A stretch of DNA of 64,000 nucleotides. It comes from Siphonodentalium dalli. Its lineage: Eukaryota > Mollusca > Scaphopoda > Gadilida > Siphonodentaliidae. Positions within the stretch are counted from its first letter, which is position 1. Every line of letters begins with the position of its first letter. The notes beneath the pieces were generated by a model, which did no database searches, was not told the origin of the DNA, and saw only the letters and a list, made by a program, of their open reading frames with translations. The stretch is taken from positions 149,865,365 through 149,929,364 of the forward strand of contig CP136068.1 in assembly GCA_032622095.1 (NCBI GenBank). The letters run 5' to 3'. This document shows positions 41,157-53,180 of the stretch, one piece after another. The translations under genes were made by a program, and so were the position numbers.

Positions 41157-41400
41157 ATTTGACAATTCTTTTAAATAAAAAATACGGATACACATCTCAG
41201 TACGGTTCAATTATCGAACCGAGAATGGCACCGCCTCACTGTTCAACAGACCCACCTTATGTACTGCATTTATAATATATTGGATGTGTCAATGACTTTT
41301 CTCATGGCCATTTTCTGTCATAATAGCTTTGTCAAGACAGATTCAATTGTTTACCAATGTCTGAAAACCTTTGGAGAACCTCAATTGAAGACAGGACTGA
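41157..41400 (+). repeat. Third, partial copy of the ~620-bp repeat
   Basis: AGTACGGTTCAATTATCGAA, TATATTGGATGTGTC and TTGTTTACCAATGTCTGAAA match the copies at 39.3 and 39.9 kb. Confidence 0.6.
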
Positions 41401-42164
41401 TTCAGGAGGGTTCCCCAGGCTATTCAGGGATTATCATACATGTACATGTAAGTCACACCAGGGGGCGATATTCAGCCAACTATCTCCAATACAAAATAGA
41501 CCTGATTTTTTTCTCATTTTTACACTGATTTGCATTGTGAAACACTCCGGTAGGTTGATCAAATAGAAATGAAGTATAATCTTACTCAAAGTAGTTATAT
41601 TTATGAATATTAATCCAAAATGACAAAGCACACACAGGCATTTTGATATATTAGTCGATTGCAATGACTCTTGGTGGTGAAATCATTTGTGATTCTTTAT
41701 GACCGATAATTGCAATCAAGATGTAAATATTTACAATTGACCTACTAGTAATTCATACGATGTTTTCTATTGAGTGGTATGGTTGAATTTTTGACAATGT
41801 TAGTAAACTGCTATATTCCCCAGGTTGGCATATGCCCGAGTAATAACTTATCAGTTTCAAGCACCCAAACAAGTAATATGTCTTTGAAAATGCCCAATAA
41901 CTTTGCTACATTTTCATCCAGTGTCAATTGTTGTTTCACTCACTATTAGTGAGTCATTAGCCTAATTTACTGGCAATAAAATGCCCACAAAGCTCTTCCA
42001 AACGTTAAACAAAGACCCCATAACCCAAAACACGTGTACAACATCACAAAAAATAGGCAACTTTAAACCAGAATAAAATAGGAAGGATAGTCCTCGCGAA
42101 TATACTAAATTAAATTTTTTAACTACTGCAAAGTTGAAGTGCCAACAATGAGCCAAAAGCTACA
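41401..42164. other. Spacer with an inverted dispersed repeat
   Basis: 41690-41890 is the inverted, diverged form of 3395-3645 (TAACTTATCAGTTTCAAGCA near its end). Nothing else recognised. Confidence 0.45.
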
Positions 42165-43413
42165 AAAGGCCCCCCATGCATGGGTATAATATAAAGGCCC
42201 CCCGTGCATGGGTATAATATAAAGGCCCCCCGTGCATGGGTATAATATAAAGGCCCCCATGCATGGGTATAATATAAAGGCCCCCATGCATGGGTATAAT
42301 ATAAAGGCCCCCATGCATGGGTATAATATAAAGGCCCCCATGCATGGGTATAATATAAAGGCCCCCATGCATGGGTATAATATAAAGGCCCCCCGTGCAT
42401 GGGTATAATATAAAGGCCCCCCGTGCATGGGTATAATATAAAGGCCCCCGTGCATGGGTATAATATAAAGGCCCCCCGTGCATGGGTATAATATAAAGGC
42501 CCCCATGCATGGGTATAATATAAAGGCCCCCATGCATGGGTATAATATAAAGGCCCCCATGCATGGGTATAATATAAAGGCCCCCCGTGCATGGGTATAA
42601 TATAAAGGCCCCCCGTGCATGGGTATAATATAAAGGCCCCCGTGCATGGGTATAATATAAAGGCCCCCCGTGCATGGGTATAATATAAAGGCCCCCCGTG
42701 CATGGGTATAATATAAAGGCCCCCATGCATGGGTATAATATAAAGGCCCCCATGCATGGGTATAATATAAAGGCCCCCATGCATGGGTATAATATAAAGG
42801 CCCCCATGCATGGGAATAATATAAAGGCCCCCTGTGCATGGGTATAATATAAAGGCCCCCCAGTGCATGGGTATAATATAAAGGCCCCCCATGCATGGGT
42901 ATAATATAAAGGCCCCCCGTGCATGGGTATAATATAAAGGCCCCCATGCATGGGTATAATATAAAGGCCCCCCCGTGCATGGGTATAATATAAAGGCCCC
43001 CCGTGCATGGGTATAATATAAAGGCCCCCCCGTGCATGGGTATAATATAAAGGCCCCCCATGCATGGGTATAATATAAAGGCCCCCCGTGCATGGGTATA
43101 ATATAAAGGCCCCCATGCATGGGTATAATATAAAGGCCCCCATGCATGGGTATAATATAAAGGCCCCCATGCATGGGTATAATATAAAGGCCCCCATGCA
43201 TGGGTATAATATAAAGGCCCCCATGCATGGGAATAATATAAAGGCCCCCCGTGCATGGGTATAATATAAAGGCCCCCCCCGTGCATGGGTATAATATAAA
43301 GGCCCCCCATGCATGGGTATAATATAAAGGCCCCCCGTGCATGGGTATAATATAAAGGCCCCCCCATGCATGGGTATAATATAAAGGCCCCCATGCATGG
43401 GTATAATATAAAG
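42165..43413. repeat. 27/28-bp minisatellite, ~45 units, with a CCCATGCATGGG palindrome
   Basis: CATGGGTATAATATAAAGGC recurs about 45 times. Most units are either 27 bp with five C and ATGCAT, or 28 bp with six C and GTGCAT. The unit lacks stop codons on the minus strand in all frames, so three long overlapping frames (to 441 codons) exist there; they are a by-product and not genes. Confidence 0.93.
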
Positions 43414-43491
43414 GCATAATTTGGCAATTAAAATCTCCCAACAAGACAGCATTAGGGCAGTGAAATAGAAAATATGATAGTGCATTTCACT

Positions 43492-43632
43492 GCCATACGA
43501 AAATATGAAGTGCAGAAGGATTCATGTTCCCTGGTGGGAAATGTTCAGATAAAAAGGTTGTTTGTTGAATTTATTTTCTGAAAATTTCCAAGGAAACAAC
43601 TCATCAATGAGTATTTAGTATAGAAAGGGTTA
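43492..43632 (+). repeat. Family G fragment
   Basis: AGTGCAGAAGGATTCATGTT, GGAAATGTTCAGATAAAAAG, ending GAGTATTTAGTATAGAAAGG. Confidence 0.6.
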
Positions 43633-43859
43633 ACTATTTATGTCTACATTTTATTTAACATGATCAAGGATGTGTTTTTATTTCCCGGTACCAGAAGGGT
43701 ACTACTAAACCTCAGCTCGCACCATCCCACAAACTTAATTACTGGTACTTGATATGCACAGAAAATGGATAATTTCCCTGTGATCGCAAGTCTCAGCTAA
43801 TATACTGCAACTTCATTACACCAGGGACGGACCCTGACAACTCCACACGGTGACACTGT

Positions 43860-45000
43860 TAAAACATGATTGGTTAACAGCAGATGTAATTGCTGTTTAC
43901 GCATTCTTAATTCAGGAGTTGTGTCCCTTTGGGGGATCAGTGCAATTCTATTTGCGGGAGTCGTGTTGAACTGTGTCAATAATTCTGTAGAACTCACATC
44001 ACACACACACAATACCAGAGACCGAATCTTGCTCCCACTCAGAGGAACATATTTACTGTTCAAGAAGATATGCCTGGAGACCAAGGGACATAATCAATGT
44101 TACCAACCCATGAAGAAACACCACAGAACCAGGGGGACATAATGCATGTTACTTACTCATGAAGAAATGAGTGGAGACCAAGGGACATAATCCATGTAAC
44201 CTCCTCATGAAGATACATCATAGGACCATTATTTGAAATAAATGGATATTTTATAATGGTGTTAATTATTTTTCATAGTCCTCAGTGCAAACATTAATAT
44301 GTACACTGTAGATCCTAAATTTTCTTAAAATCTGAACAAATGACATTTTGTTACTGAACAAGTGACATTTTGTTACTGAATGACATTTTGTTACGTCTGA
44401 ACATTTGATATTTTGTTACATCTGGCATGGAATCTGCTCTAAAATCTTATTTCGTAACAAGAGTCAGAATCACACTAAAATAAAATTGTCATTTTTCAAG
44501 CAACACCACAAAATTCAAGCTTCACTACAAATGGTTAACTTCTGTGCTACAGTAATGCCCAAAATAATTGACTCCTTAACCACAGCAGAATTATGGGTAA
44601 CTTTTCAGAATTTAGTCGGAAATATGGCTTGTTGCCATTCATCGGAAAGCTCTCAGTGAAGGCTTTCCGATGATTGGCAACAAGCCATATTTCCGACTAA
44701 ATCCTGAAAAGTTACCCATAATTCTGATGCAGTTAAGGAGTCGATTATTTAAGGCATTACTGTATTTTACCTATGGGAACGTAATTGCTGTTTACGCATT
44801 CTTAATTCAGGACAGTGTCCCCTTGGGGGGAATCAGTGCGATTCTATTTGTGGGAGTCATGTTTAACTGTGCCAATAATTCTGTAGAACTCACGGAGCTC
44901 GCACAATACCGGAGCCTGACTTTGGCTCCCACTCGGAGGAACATATTCACTGTTCAAGACGAAATGCCTGGGGACCAAGGAACATAATCCAGGTTACCTG
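43860..45000 (+). repeat. ~230-bp repeat, two copies around a family B element
   Basis: GTAATTGCTGTTTACGCATT, ATCAGTGC(A/G)ATTCTATTTG, AATTCTGTAGAACTCAC occur at 43887-44095 and again at 44779-44990. After copy 1, short units (GGGGACATAATGCATGTTAC, AGGGACATAATCCATGTAAC) repeat at 44086-44220, and TGACATTTTGTTAC repeats at 44341-44400. Confidence 0.65.
44550..44762. mobile_element. Family B palindromic mariner-type MITE
   Basis: CAGTAATGCCCAAAATAATT to AGGCATTACTG, TA at 44548-44549 and 44763-44764. Confidence 0.86.
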
Positions 45001-45064
45001 ATCATCGTTGAATGCCAGTGAGCCATATAAAGCCATGGGGAGTGGATCAAGTCTGAGTTTAGTT

Positions 45065-45485
45065 TGCTTGTCATTTGCAGAATGAGGTCCCCAAAGGGTG
45101 AGTTTAGTGATGCTATTTAGTGGGCTAGCATCACTAAATTCACCCTCTGGGGACCTCATTCCGCTTAGGCCTCATCTTCTCTGGAAAGTTTCTTTATTAT
45201 CAAATTTCTATAGAAACTTCTTCACATAGATTCTATTTCTTGTTTAGTCTCTCTATATCCCCAAATTGGCAGATGACACATTGCATAATCGAGGTTCCCA
45301 ATGGGTGTACACCACAATATTCACCGTTTGGGAACTTCAATCTGAGTCTATGTCTCCCATAGCATATGAGACCATGCAGAATGAGGTCCCCAGAGGGTGA
45401 ATTTGGTGATGCTAGCCCGCTGTGCGGGATAGCATCACCAAATTCACTGTCTGGGGACCTCACAATGTGCAAATGACAGACACAT
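45065..45485. mobile_element. Foldback family C, full length
   Basis: Left hairpin 45077-45166, middle TTCTATAGAAACTTC... and CCCAATGGGTGTACACC, right hairpin 45374-45465, ends TTGTCATTTGCAGAATGAGG and GTGCAAATGACAGACACATT. The best copy for defining the family. Confidence 0.78.
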
Positions 45486-45714
45486 TAAACTCAGGCTTGT
45501 ACACATGCATTCCATACTATTAGCCACGGCAATAAGCAATGTCATGGGAAATGCTGTGGCAACATGCTGAACCATAATGCCACAACACTGTTTTTCTTAA
45601 TTTCGAGGGCTGATTGAGGTGGGATGGGGGGGTTGAATCCGACTTATGGGATCACTAGAACTCAGCTAAGCCACTGTGCACTGTCAGCATCCTATTTCAA
45701 ACACATAAAATAAA

Positions 45715-46138
45715 TCATTCAAGCTGAAACTCAACAAGAGCTCTGTTGTATAATATCCCAGTGATAAGAGTCAACACGAGGTTTGCTATTAAGTCGAAGG
45801 TCTCCATTATGTTCGATGCCTGTGCTCCGATATTCTTCACGAGATGACAATGGGCATTGAAGCCACTCACGACATATAACCTATGTCTGAGGTAGACAAA
45901 AAACACATCGTTTAGTAGATTTTAGCTGTCTTCCATTTCTTAAGGAAATCGACTTCTGTCGGTGTGAATGGTTTTTTTATCGGGTTGAATAATGTGACGA
46001 GAGCTAAACACTCCTGGGTGACATAAATTTCCCTCCGTTCATATCGATTAACGGGCGATGATGGCTTAGAGATGTAATGGATGGGAATCTGACTCGATTG
46101 TCTTCGTCGTTTTCTACAAGAATCCACATGTGTCCTTG
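45715..46138 (-). pseudogene. Frameshifted fragment, possibly of a kelch-repeat protein
   Basis: Two adjoining minus-strand frames look coding. The first (46127-45912) includes RYERREIYVTQECLALVTLF and KKPFTPTEVDFLKKWKTAK before TAA. The second (45906-45715, shifted frame) reads RHRLYVVSGFNAHCHLVKNI and NIMETFDLIANL. The LYVVSGF..., then ...ETFD pattern resembles a kelch blade (lyvvGGf... vE.yD), with the second Gly changed to Ser. The stop and frameshift between them suggest a broken copy. A 43-bp piece of the first frame recurs at 46555-46598, so the locus has been partly duplicated. Family assignment is weak. Confidence 0.3.
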
Positions 46139-47092
46139 CTAGGTCGATTTTGATTGTGAGTTACTGCCCTATACCTTAATGTACTTGCTTCATACCGAAG
46201 GATGGGTCATATCTGGTGTCCAGATAGATCATGCCATGAGTTTCTACTCTGGCTACACCCGTAGAGGTCATATTACACCAATTCAAAACCTGGGAACCTT
46301 TTGATGTTCTGACAGATCAAGGGATTGAAGGGAAAGCTGTAAAATTGATCAATTAACTCAGGTATTACAGGTAATATATTTCTAAGTTAATACCTGTTCC
46401 TTAATAATGTATTTCACGGTAGGTGAAGGTCCCAGTGATTGCATGATGTGGGTGACTTTTGTGAGCCAATTTAGCATTATGTTGCTTACACTCATGATAT
46501 TTGCCTCAGTTTATCATTCATCTTTATCATGAAATAAGCTAAAAAAAAGTGGCCTAAATTTCCCTCCGTTCATATCGATTAACGGGCGATGATGGCTAAG
46601 AAATGAAATTACGTGACTTCTGTGAGTGGATTTTGCTTTGTGTCACTTACAATCATAACATTTCCACCAGGTTATCAACTCATCATTATTGTAAAATATG
46701 CTCACAAAAGTCGACTAAATTTCCCTCCATTCAACCAATTTGAAATAAACAAAAAATAATAACTCTAGTATGGAAAATGCAAGCAACTTCATTGGACATT
46801 CCACAATCCCAAATTCCATTCCGAAACGATAACCCATGGCTGAGATCTGCGCAGACGGACAATAACTAAGATTTCCAGATAAACAAAGAAGGATAACTCT
46901 AGAATGGAAAATACCAAAAAAGTCCCTGTTTTGAAAGCAGTCATGATGGTGAACTTCGATACAAAATGTCATTCAGATGGACATACGGCTCGACGGACGG
47001 ATGGACAAAGTCAATCCAGTGGACAATGCACCCCTCTTTTCTTCGAAAAAGTGGGAATAAAATAAAATCAAGAATAACATTGTATGGAGTGT
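46139..47092. other. Spacer with repeat fragments
   Basis: 46226-46340 matches the left part of 40567-41105; 46555-46598 repeats 46024-46067; TTTCCCTCC.TTCA recurs at 46719. Nothing else recognised. Confidence 0.45.
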
Positions 47093-47358
47093 TTAACCAT
47101 TTCATGATGGGAGCTGCGCTGTGCAGCATTAAATATCCTGTGCCAGTGCATTATCTTTTATATGATAGTCACCTATAAGGAGCCTCACATATGTAAGAGA
47201 ATGCACTGGCTTATAAGGTCAAAGTAAATATTGTTACGCCAATGTATTCTCTTATTTATATGCGAGGCTAACCCTATGTGAGACTCGCATATATAAGAGA
47301 ATGCATTGGCACAGGGCTTTCACAAAATTTCAGGAAGCTCGAGTCATGGAAGTGTTAA
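47093..47358 (-). mobile_element. TTAA MITE family F, full length
   Basis: TTAACCATTTCATGATGGGA, GCTGTGCAGCATTAA, two cores, CAAAATTTCAGGAAGCTCG, TCATGGAAGTGTTAA. Confidence 0.78.
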
Positions 47359-47855
47359 TCAAATATTTGGTTGCCGCAGCCATTGAATGTTCAAATAGTA
47401 AAATATCGAACACATTTCTTGATAGAGGAAGCTACTCAGTTTCTTTGATAATTTACTTTGATTGATGACACACAGCAGGCATAATGGCTGAAACCCAAGA
47501 AAAGTTAGAAGATACATGTGATCGAATGAAACCCCTAATCCATCACTTAGAGAAGACAGATATCCAGCAAGAATCTAAGTCTGATAACTGAAGCCAATAT
47601 CCAAATGAGATTCATCGGAGACGTGTCAACTAGGGCCAGAAATATTATGATTTCATACATCTTAGTAAATAAGATCCCTATCATACCAGTCCTTTCCACA
47701 GCGAGATTAATTAGTTGCTCCTGTAGTTTTGAATGCAGGAGCATTTTTCACACCTAATATAACTTTATTTTTTATTAGGTTGGCTTTTTCTTAGACAATA
47801 AGTGTGGGATATACTCCAGATGACTACCTGTGTACTTGTAATTACACTTTCTCAT

Positions 47856-48069
47856 ACAGTAATGCCCTAAATAATCGATTCCTTAACCACAGCAGAATTA
47901 TGGGTAACTTTTCAAGATTTAAATGGAAAAATGGCTTGTTGCCATTAATCGGAAAGCTCTCAGTGAGAGCTTTCCAATGAATGGCAACAAGCCATATTTC
48001 CGAATAAATCCTGAAAAGTTACCCATAATTCCGATGTGGTTAAGGAGTTGATTATTTAGGGCATTACTG
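47856..48069. mobile_element. Family B palindromic mariner-type MITE
   Basis: CAGTAATGCCCTAAATAATC to GGGCATTACTG, TA flanks. TGTAATTACACTTTC lies close on both sides. Confidence 0.87.
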
Positions 48070-48210
48070 TAATTACACTTTCAAGTACCTGTAATTAAAT
48101 TAAGATTGAAAAGTATTAAAACAACATGCTAAATAGTTGAATATTTGTTCGAATGATTACAATCCACATGAGCATTCTGACAGGTGGGACGAGAGCTAAT
48201 TTTAGCCTAG

Positions 48211-48234
48211 CCCCCCCCCCCCCCCCCCCCCCCC
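48211..48234. repeat. Run of 24 C
   Basis: An unbroken poly-C tract; length may be unreliable in assembly. Confidence 0.9.
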
Positions 48235-48839
48235 ACTTCACACCAGCCCTGGGAATTTGGGAATTCATTAATGCAATAAGCAATGCCTTGGTAAATGAAT
48301 TCTCATGGATCATTTCCTATAATCCACAGCTGCATGATGTGGCTGTATAATAACCTATAATTCATCACCCCCTCATCCTCAACATCCTTTGATATAGCAT
48401 TCTAATGCTAAATATCTAATCTTTGTATATCAAGCCAACAGGTGCAGTGGGAAATCTGATGGGGGAATAATACAATTGTCAGATATATATCTGTATTACA
48501 CCCATGACTGATAAAATCCTACACTATGTGGGAATGTGGTAGTATACCTTGCTAATGTGATACAGATTGTTAATAGCTGGAGGCCCCTTATTCCCAGTGC
48601 AGGGGATATTGCATCTAATAGTGGGCCAGACAATATAGAAGGTCAACACACCAGCAAACAATTGAATGTAAGGCTAAACAGGGCCAGCATCCTTATGGGG
48701 GTTTAATTGTTTACAACCTGGTATGTATAAACGACCTCAGGTCAAGAATAACATCCCACAAAAGCTATATCTATGTTCTAGGATGGGCACATGTTTTATA
48801 TTGTTTTCAATGGGCACTCAATTCAGTACATAAAAGCCA
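48235..48839. other. Spacer, nothing recognised
   Basis: No coding frame or shared repeat seen. Confidence 0.4.
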
Positions 48840-49041
48840 AACCTTGAAATAGTGTGTCTAACATTTGAAGAATGAGATCCCCCAGAGGGTGAATTTAGTG
48901 ATGCTAGCCACCATGCGAACCAAATTCACCCTCGGGGAATGTCATTCTGCTTAGGCATTCAAGACATCCCTCCAAATGAATAATAGACAATTCCAATATA
49001 TACTTATATAACTGAATGGGAGAATCCATTTAGTTTTGACA
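48840..49041. mobile_element. Foldback family C joined to a family G end
   Basis: ACCTTGAAATAGTGTGTCTA, worn hairpin 48870-48950, then CCTCCAAATGAATAATAGAC and GAATCCATTTAGTTTTGACA of family G, the same C-G order as in the inverted repeat at 7735-9041. Confidence 0.6.
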
Positions 49042-50084
49042 GGGTTATTAAAGAGAGCAGAACTATCACATCACTGAGTCAATTCCAAAAATAATTAGGA
49101 ATATAAACACAGAATCATGACAAAATAAGTAATTTGTTTATATGATAACAAAATAGACAGAAAACAGCATCATTGTTATAACGAATTACATACAGTGACT
49201 GTTGTTAGAGGAATCATTGCGGAAATGTTTATGCCCAATAATGCATTCCGAATAAAGCAGTAAATATTTACATTTGTGCATAGTTCAAACATTGTATTCT
49301 CGGAAATGGTTCAGTCCATGTGGTTGAAATTTTCGATGTTCTTAGTTGATTGCTACATTCTTCAAATTGAGAGCGTGTTATTAACATATCTGTTTTATTC
49401 ACTGAAATAAGTTCACAATATGTATTTAAAAATTCATAACCGAATAGCTGAGATCATATGCAATTTTATTCTATTGTAAGACATTATGCCTGAGAACTAT
49501 AGACAATAAGGAAACTCATAAAAATAAACTCACCGGTATATGATAAAGAGAGCTTTAAATTCATATATCCATGTTATCGAAACATATCAAATTCAACAGG
49601 CAAGAGCTATCACCAACAATGGGAGATATCATGAGATAGGAGGATGAATAGACAGTATCAATAGACCTATTTATCACATCATGTCACAATATCTGTTTTT
49701 CTATCATAAACACTGACCCGAAATATTGAAATTCCTCACCCCTATCTGACAACTTCCTAATAGGAATTGATCATCAATAAAACGATGCAATTACGATTTC
49801 ATTGGATTATGTTTTGCTGGACCTGATGTGGGGCTTGTGAAGTTTATCATCTTTTTGGCAGTAATTGGTTGCAGAATGTGGCACCCCTCATCTCTGATGG
49901 ATAATAATGATTCAACTTGATTGACATGTTGGACAAAATCAAAATGACTGACAGCATGGATGATAATGCACACTAAATTAATATAACATGTTTTTCAATT
50001 CTGCTATTTGTCAATTGTTGTGGCAGTGATGCATAACTTATTTTTTTATTTTTTTCTCTTCCCGCATTGACTTTTTTCAACCAA
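49042..50084. other. Spacer, one inverted dispersed repeat
   Basis: 49200-49330 is a diverged inverted copy of 3395-3645. No gene seen. Confidence 0.4.
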
Positions 50085-50394
50085 AATGTTTGTAAGCATT
50101 GCACCATGATAAAACCCACATGCCATCATTGCCATGAAGATGATCTTTGAATCACAGTGCCGCAGTATCGCTTATAAATTCTACAGCACATGTTCTATCA
50201 TATGATACTTTAATGGAAAATGTATTTGTGTCTTTCCCCCAGGAAGTTTCCCAAACGACAGATTTGACATCAATTTCCCACTAATTAAATTTCCAAAATG
50301 AAATAAAACAGCTACTGTTAATTCAAGATTAAAAATTTCAGCCCTGTATAATAGAAAAAATGCTATATAGCTGTGGTTCACAACAGGTGGCCTA

Positions 50395-50607
50395 CAGTAA
50401 TACCCTAAATAATCAACTCCTTAACCACAGCAGAATTATGGTTAACTTTTCCGGATTTAGTCGGAAATATGGCTTGTTGCCATTCATCGGAAAGCTCTCA
50501 GTGAGAGCTTTCAAGTGAATGGCAACAAGCCATATTTCCGACTAAATCCTAAAAAATTACCCATAATTCTGCTGTGGTTAAGGAGTCGATTATTTAGGGC
50601 ATTACTG
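50395..50607. mobile_element. Family B palindromic mariner-type MITE
   Basis: CAGTAATACCCTAAATAATC to GGGCATTACTG, TA on both sides (50393-50394, 50608-50609). Confidence 0.88.
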
Positions 50608-50738
50608 TACTTAACAGCATTATACCTGAAGTTTCTTTGCACCATGATAAAACCCACATGTCTGAAGATGATCTCTGTGGTTCCCAGTGCAATATATCAT
50701 TTATAAATTCTACAGTACATGTTCTATGATAAGATGCT

Positions 50739-51003
50739 TTAACACTTTCATGATGGGAGCTGCGCTGGTGCAGCATTAAAGATCTTGTTCCAGTGCATTC
50801 TCTTATATATACAAGTTTCCCATAGGGAGCCTCACATATAAGAATGAATACACTGCCTTTCAAGGTCAAGGTAAATATTGTTTGGCCAATTTATTCTCTT
50901 ATATAATGTGAGGCTCCCTATGGGAGACTCACATATATAAGAGAATGCATTGGCACAGAGTTTTTCGAAAAATTTCAAGAAGGTCCAGTTATGGAAGGGT
51001 TAA
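50739..51003 (-). mobile_element. TTAA MITE family F, full length
   Basis: TTAACACTTTCATGATGGGA, GCTGCGCTGGTGCAGCATTAA (in part), two cores with CTCCCTATGGGAG loop, ends GTTATGGAAGGGTTAA. Confidence 0.82.
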
Positions 51004-51329
51004 TGGAAAAAAATCATTCTGTGTCTTTCCCCCAGGACGTTTCCCAAATGACAGACTTGACATCAATTTCAATAAATTTCCAAAATGAAATAAAACAGCT
51101 ACTGTCAATTCGTTAATTCAAGCATAAATATTTCAGCCTTGTATAATAAGGAAATACTGTGTAGCTGTGATTCACAACAGCCAAGGCCTATTTAACAGCA
51201 CTATACCTGAAGTTTCCTTGCACCATGATAAAACCCACATGCATGAAGATGGTCTCTAGTTCACAGTTCAGCATCACTTATAAAATATACAGCACATGTT
51301 CTATTAGCATTGAGGGCAAGCAAGACCAT

Positions 51330-52035
51330 AAATCATATAGAAATCAGACTGGAGACCAGCAGGGGGTCCACAGGGACTGGTGTACAGATTAGCATCTTTG
51401 ACATCCAGTTTATATTATATTCACTTTACATTGAGTGTGGTATGTTTAGTGGGGGAGAGCTAGGTGAATGAACCTGTTTTATAACCTCTCTGCCAAAATT
51501 CTCCAGGAATGTCATCCCTGAATGTTATCACATGACCTATAATTACAACAGCCTGAACTTATTCAGACTATGTCAGACATACACATGATGTAAATCTAAC
51601 TGGGTGGAAAAACATTTGAACACAATTTTCATTACTTGTAGACAGTTTTACCTAAGAAATAAAAATTGTGGCTTCCAATTTCAATTGACAAATCACAATA
51701 AGACAGTAGCTGTTGGTTATACGGGTAAGTTCCTATGATCAGAGAAGTGAGTGAAATTTCCTTAAATAATCTAAACACTTTTAGTTTCTATGAGTTGGTC
51801 CATAAATCAGATTGGGGCCAGCAGGGGGTCCACACGGACTGATGTACAGATTAGCATCTTTGACATCCAGTTTATATTATATTCACTTTACATTGAGTGG
51901 GAAGTGTGGTATGTTTAGTTGGAGAGTTGAATGAACCTGTTTTATAATATAACCTGTCTGCCAAAAATTCTTCAGGAATGTCATGTTTCCATGGTACTGT
52001 GTATCACATGACCTTAATTACAACAGTCTGAATAA
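51330..52035 (+). repeat. Direct repeat of ~220 bp, two copies
   Basis: ACCAGCAGGGGGTCCACAGG... to GTCATCCCTGAATG at 51355-51525 is repeated at 51817-51985 (GCCAGCAGGGGGTCCACACG), both with GATTAGCATCTTTGACATCC. Confidence 0.75.
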
Positions 52036-52047
52036 GTTCAGACCATG

Positions 52048-52134
52048 ACAATAGGTCACCTTGCATGTATAAGAGATTGCATTGGCACAGGGTTTTCAAA
52101 AAATTTCAGGTAGCTCCAGTTGTGGAAGTGTTAA
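52048..52134 (-). mobile_element. TTAA MITE family F, one end only
   Basis: Half a core (CATGTATAAGAGATTGCATT), AAAATTTCAGGTAGCTCCAG and GTGGAAGTGTTAA. Confidence 0.6.
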
Positions 52135-53056
52135 TAATCATCTTTATATGTTACTGTAACTCTCGGGAAGTTTGAGTGTATCTTTATAGTGAATTGACTT
52201 CACATACCTCACAGGCACATTACAACATGGAAAACAACTCACACAAGATTGAACAAAAATAGCTGCCAAATTCTAACCCTGATAACTGGGTATAATGTTA
52301 GTGCACCCGGATATCATGGAAAACACACATGTTCCATTCAGTATTTACGTGATACAAAGAGCCATATCATGATAAATGTTAAAGTGCTCTGCAAATTCTG
52401 CCAAGAAGCTGTCAGATGCGTTTATTTAAACTCTTCATCTTTCAAGTTGATTCATTTCCTGTAATTTCTGACTTCCAACTCTACATATTCATTAAGGAAT
52501 ATGGAATCTCAATTTTCAAATGTGTCAACAGTGATTGAAAATAGTCAGCCCAGTCATTGGGCCATGGACACAAGTGTGTATCATATTGTTGCAAAGAGTT
52601 CACTTCCAGTGGATATGAATGCTTTCCAAGTCCCCTAACCCAATCAGAGGGGTGGTCCTTGCCAGGTCAGACAAACTAATCTAATCAAGATAATCTCTGT
52701 GTTGTGATATGTATGCCAGCTGGTCTGGTTGTAAGATACCATGAGATGTTTTATTGGGCCAATTTGTGACACATATTTACATTGAATCTGAGGAAACATG
52801 AAATTTTTAAGTCTTAAAATTGGGATATGTTGGTAGTTTCGAGTGTCAACAGTATCAATTATGATGTTTTATCTAGCTTGTTTAGCAGGCAGGCACACTT
52901 GGATACAGCTATAAAATGGTGTTTGCTATATATATTTTTTAGAAATGTTTGAAATTTGAGATTCCATTATCATTAATAAGTCGATAAATTTTATTTATTT
53001 CATAATGGTGGACAATGGATAGGAATTAGGGATGTTTTCCTGCTAATGAAAAGTTA
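52135..53056. other. Spacer, nothing recognised
   Basis: No coding frame or repeat identified. Confidence 0.4.
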
Positions 53057-53124
53057 TCTATCTCATATATATTTTGAAGACCTCTGTCTGTATATATGTT
53101 TGTTTGTTTGTTTGTTTGTTTGTT

Positions 53125-53180
<56 letters not shown>

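Larger units (their letters stand above)
50085..51310 (+). repeat. ~600-bp direct repeats carrying B and F insertions
   Basis: GCACCATGATAAAACCCACATG (in part: CACCATGATAAAACCCACAT) occurs at 50101, 50640 and 51230; GTGTCTTTCCCCCAGGA.GTTTCCC at 50229 and 51021. The B and F elements fall in different units. Confidence 0.65.

Noticed and set aside
42119-43485. Three overlapping minus-strand frames of 434-441 codons rich in LYYTHAW/IIPMHGG/FILYPCM
   Set aside because: They are the three readings of one 27/28-bp tandem repeat that happens to lack stops; length changes of 1 bp make all frames run together. No gene is supported.
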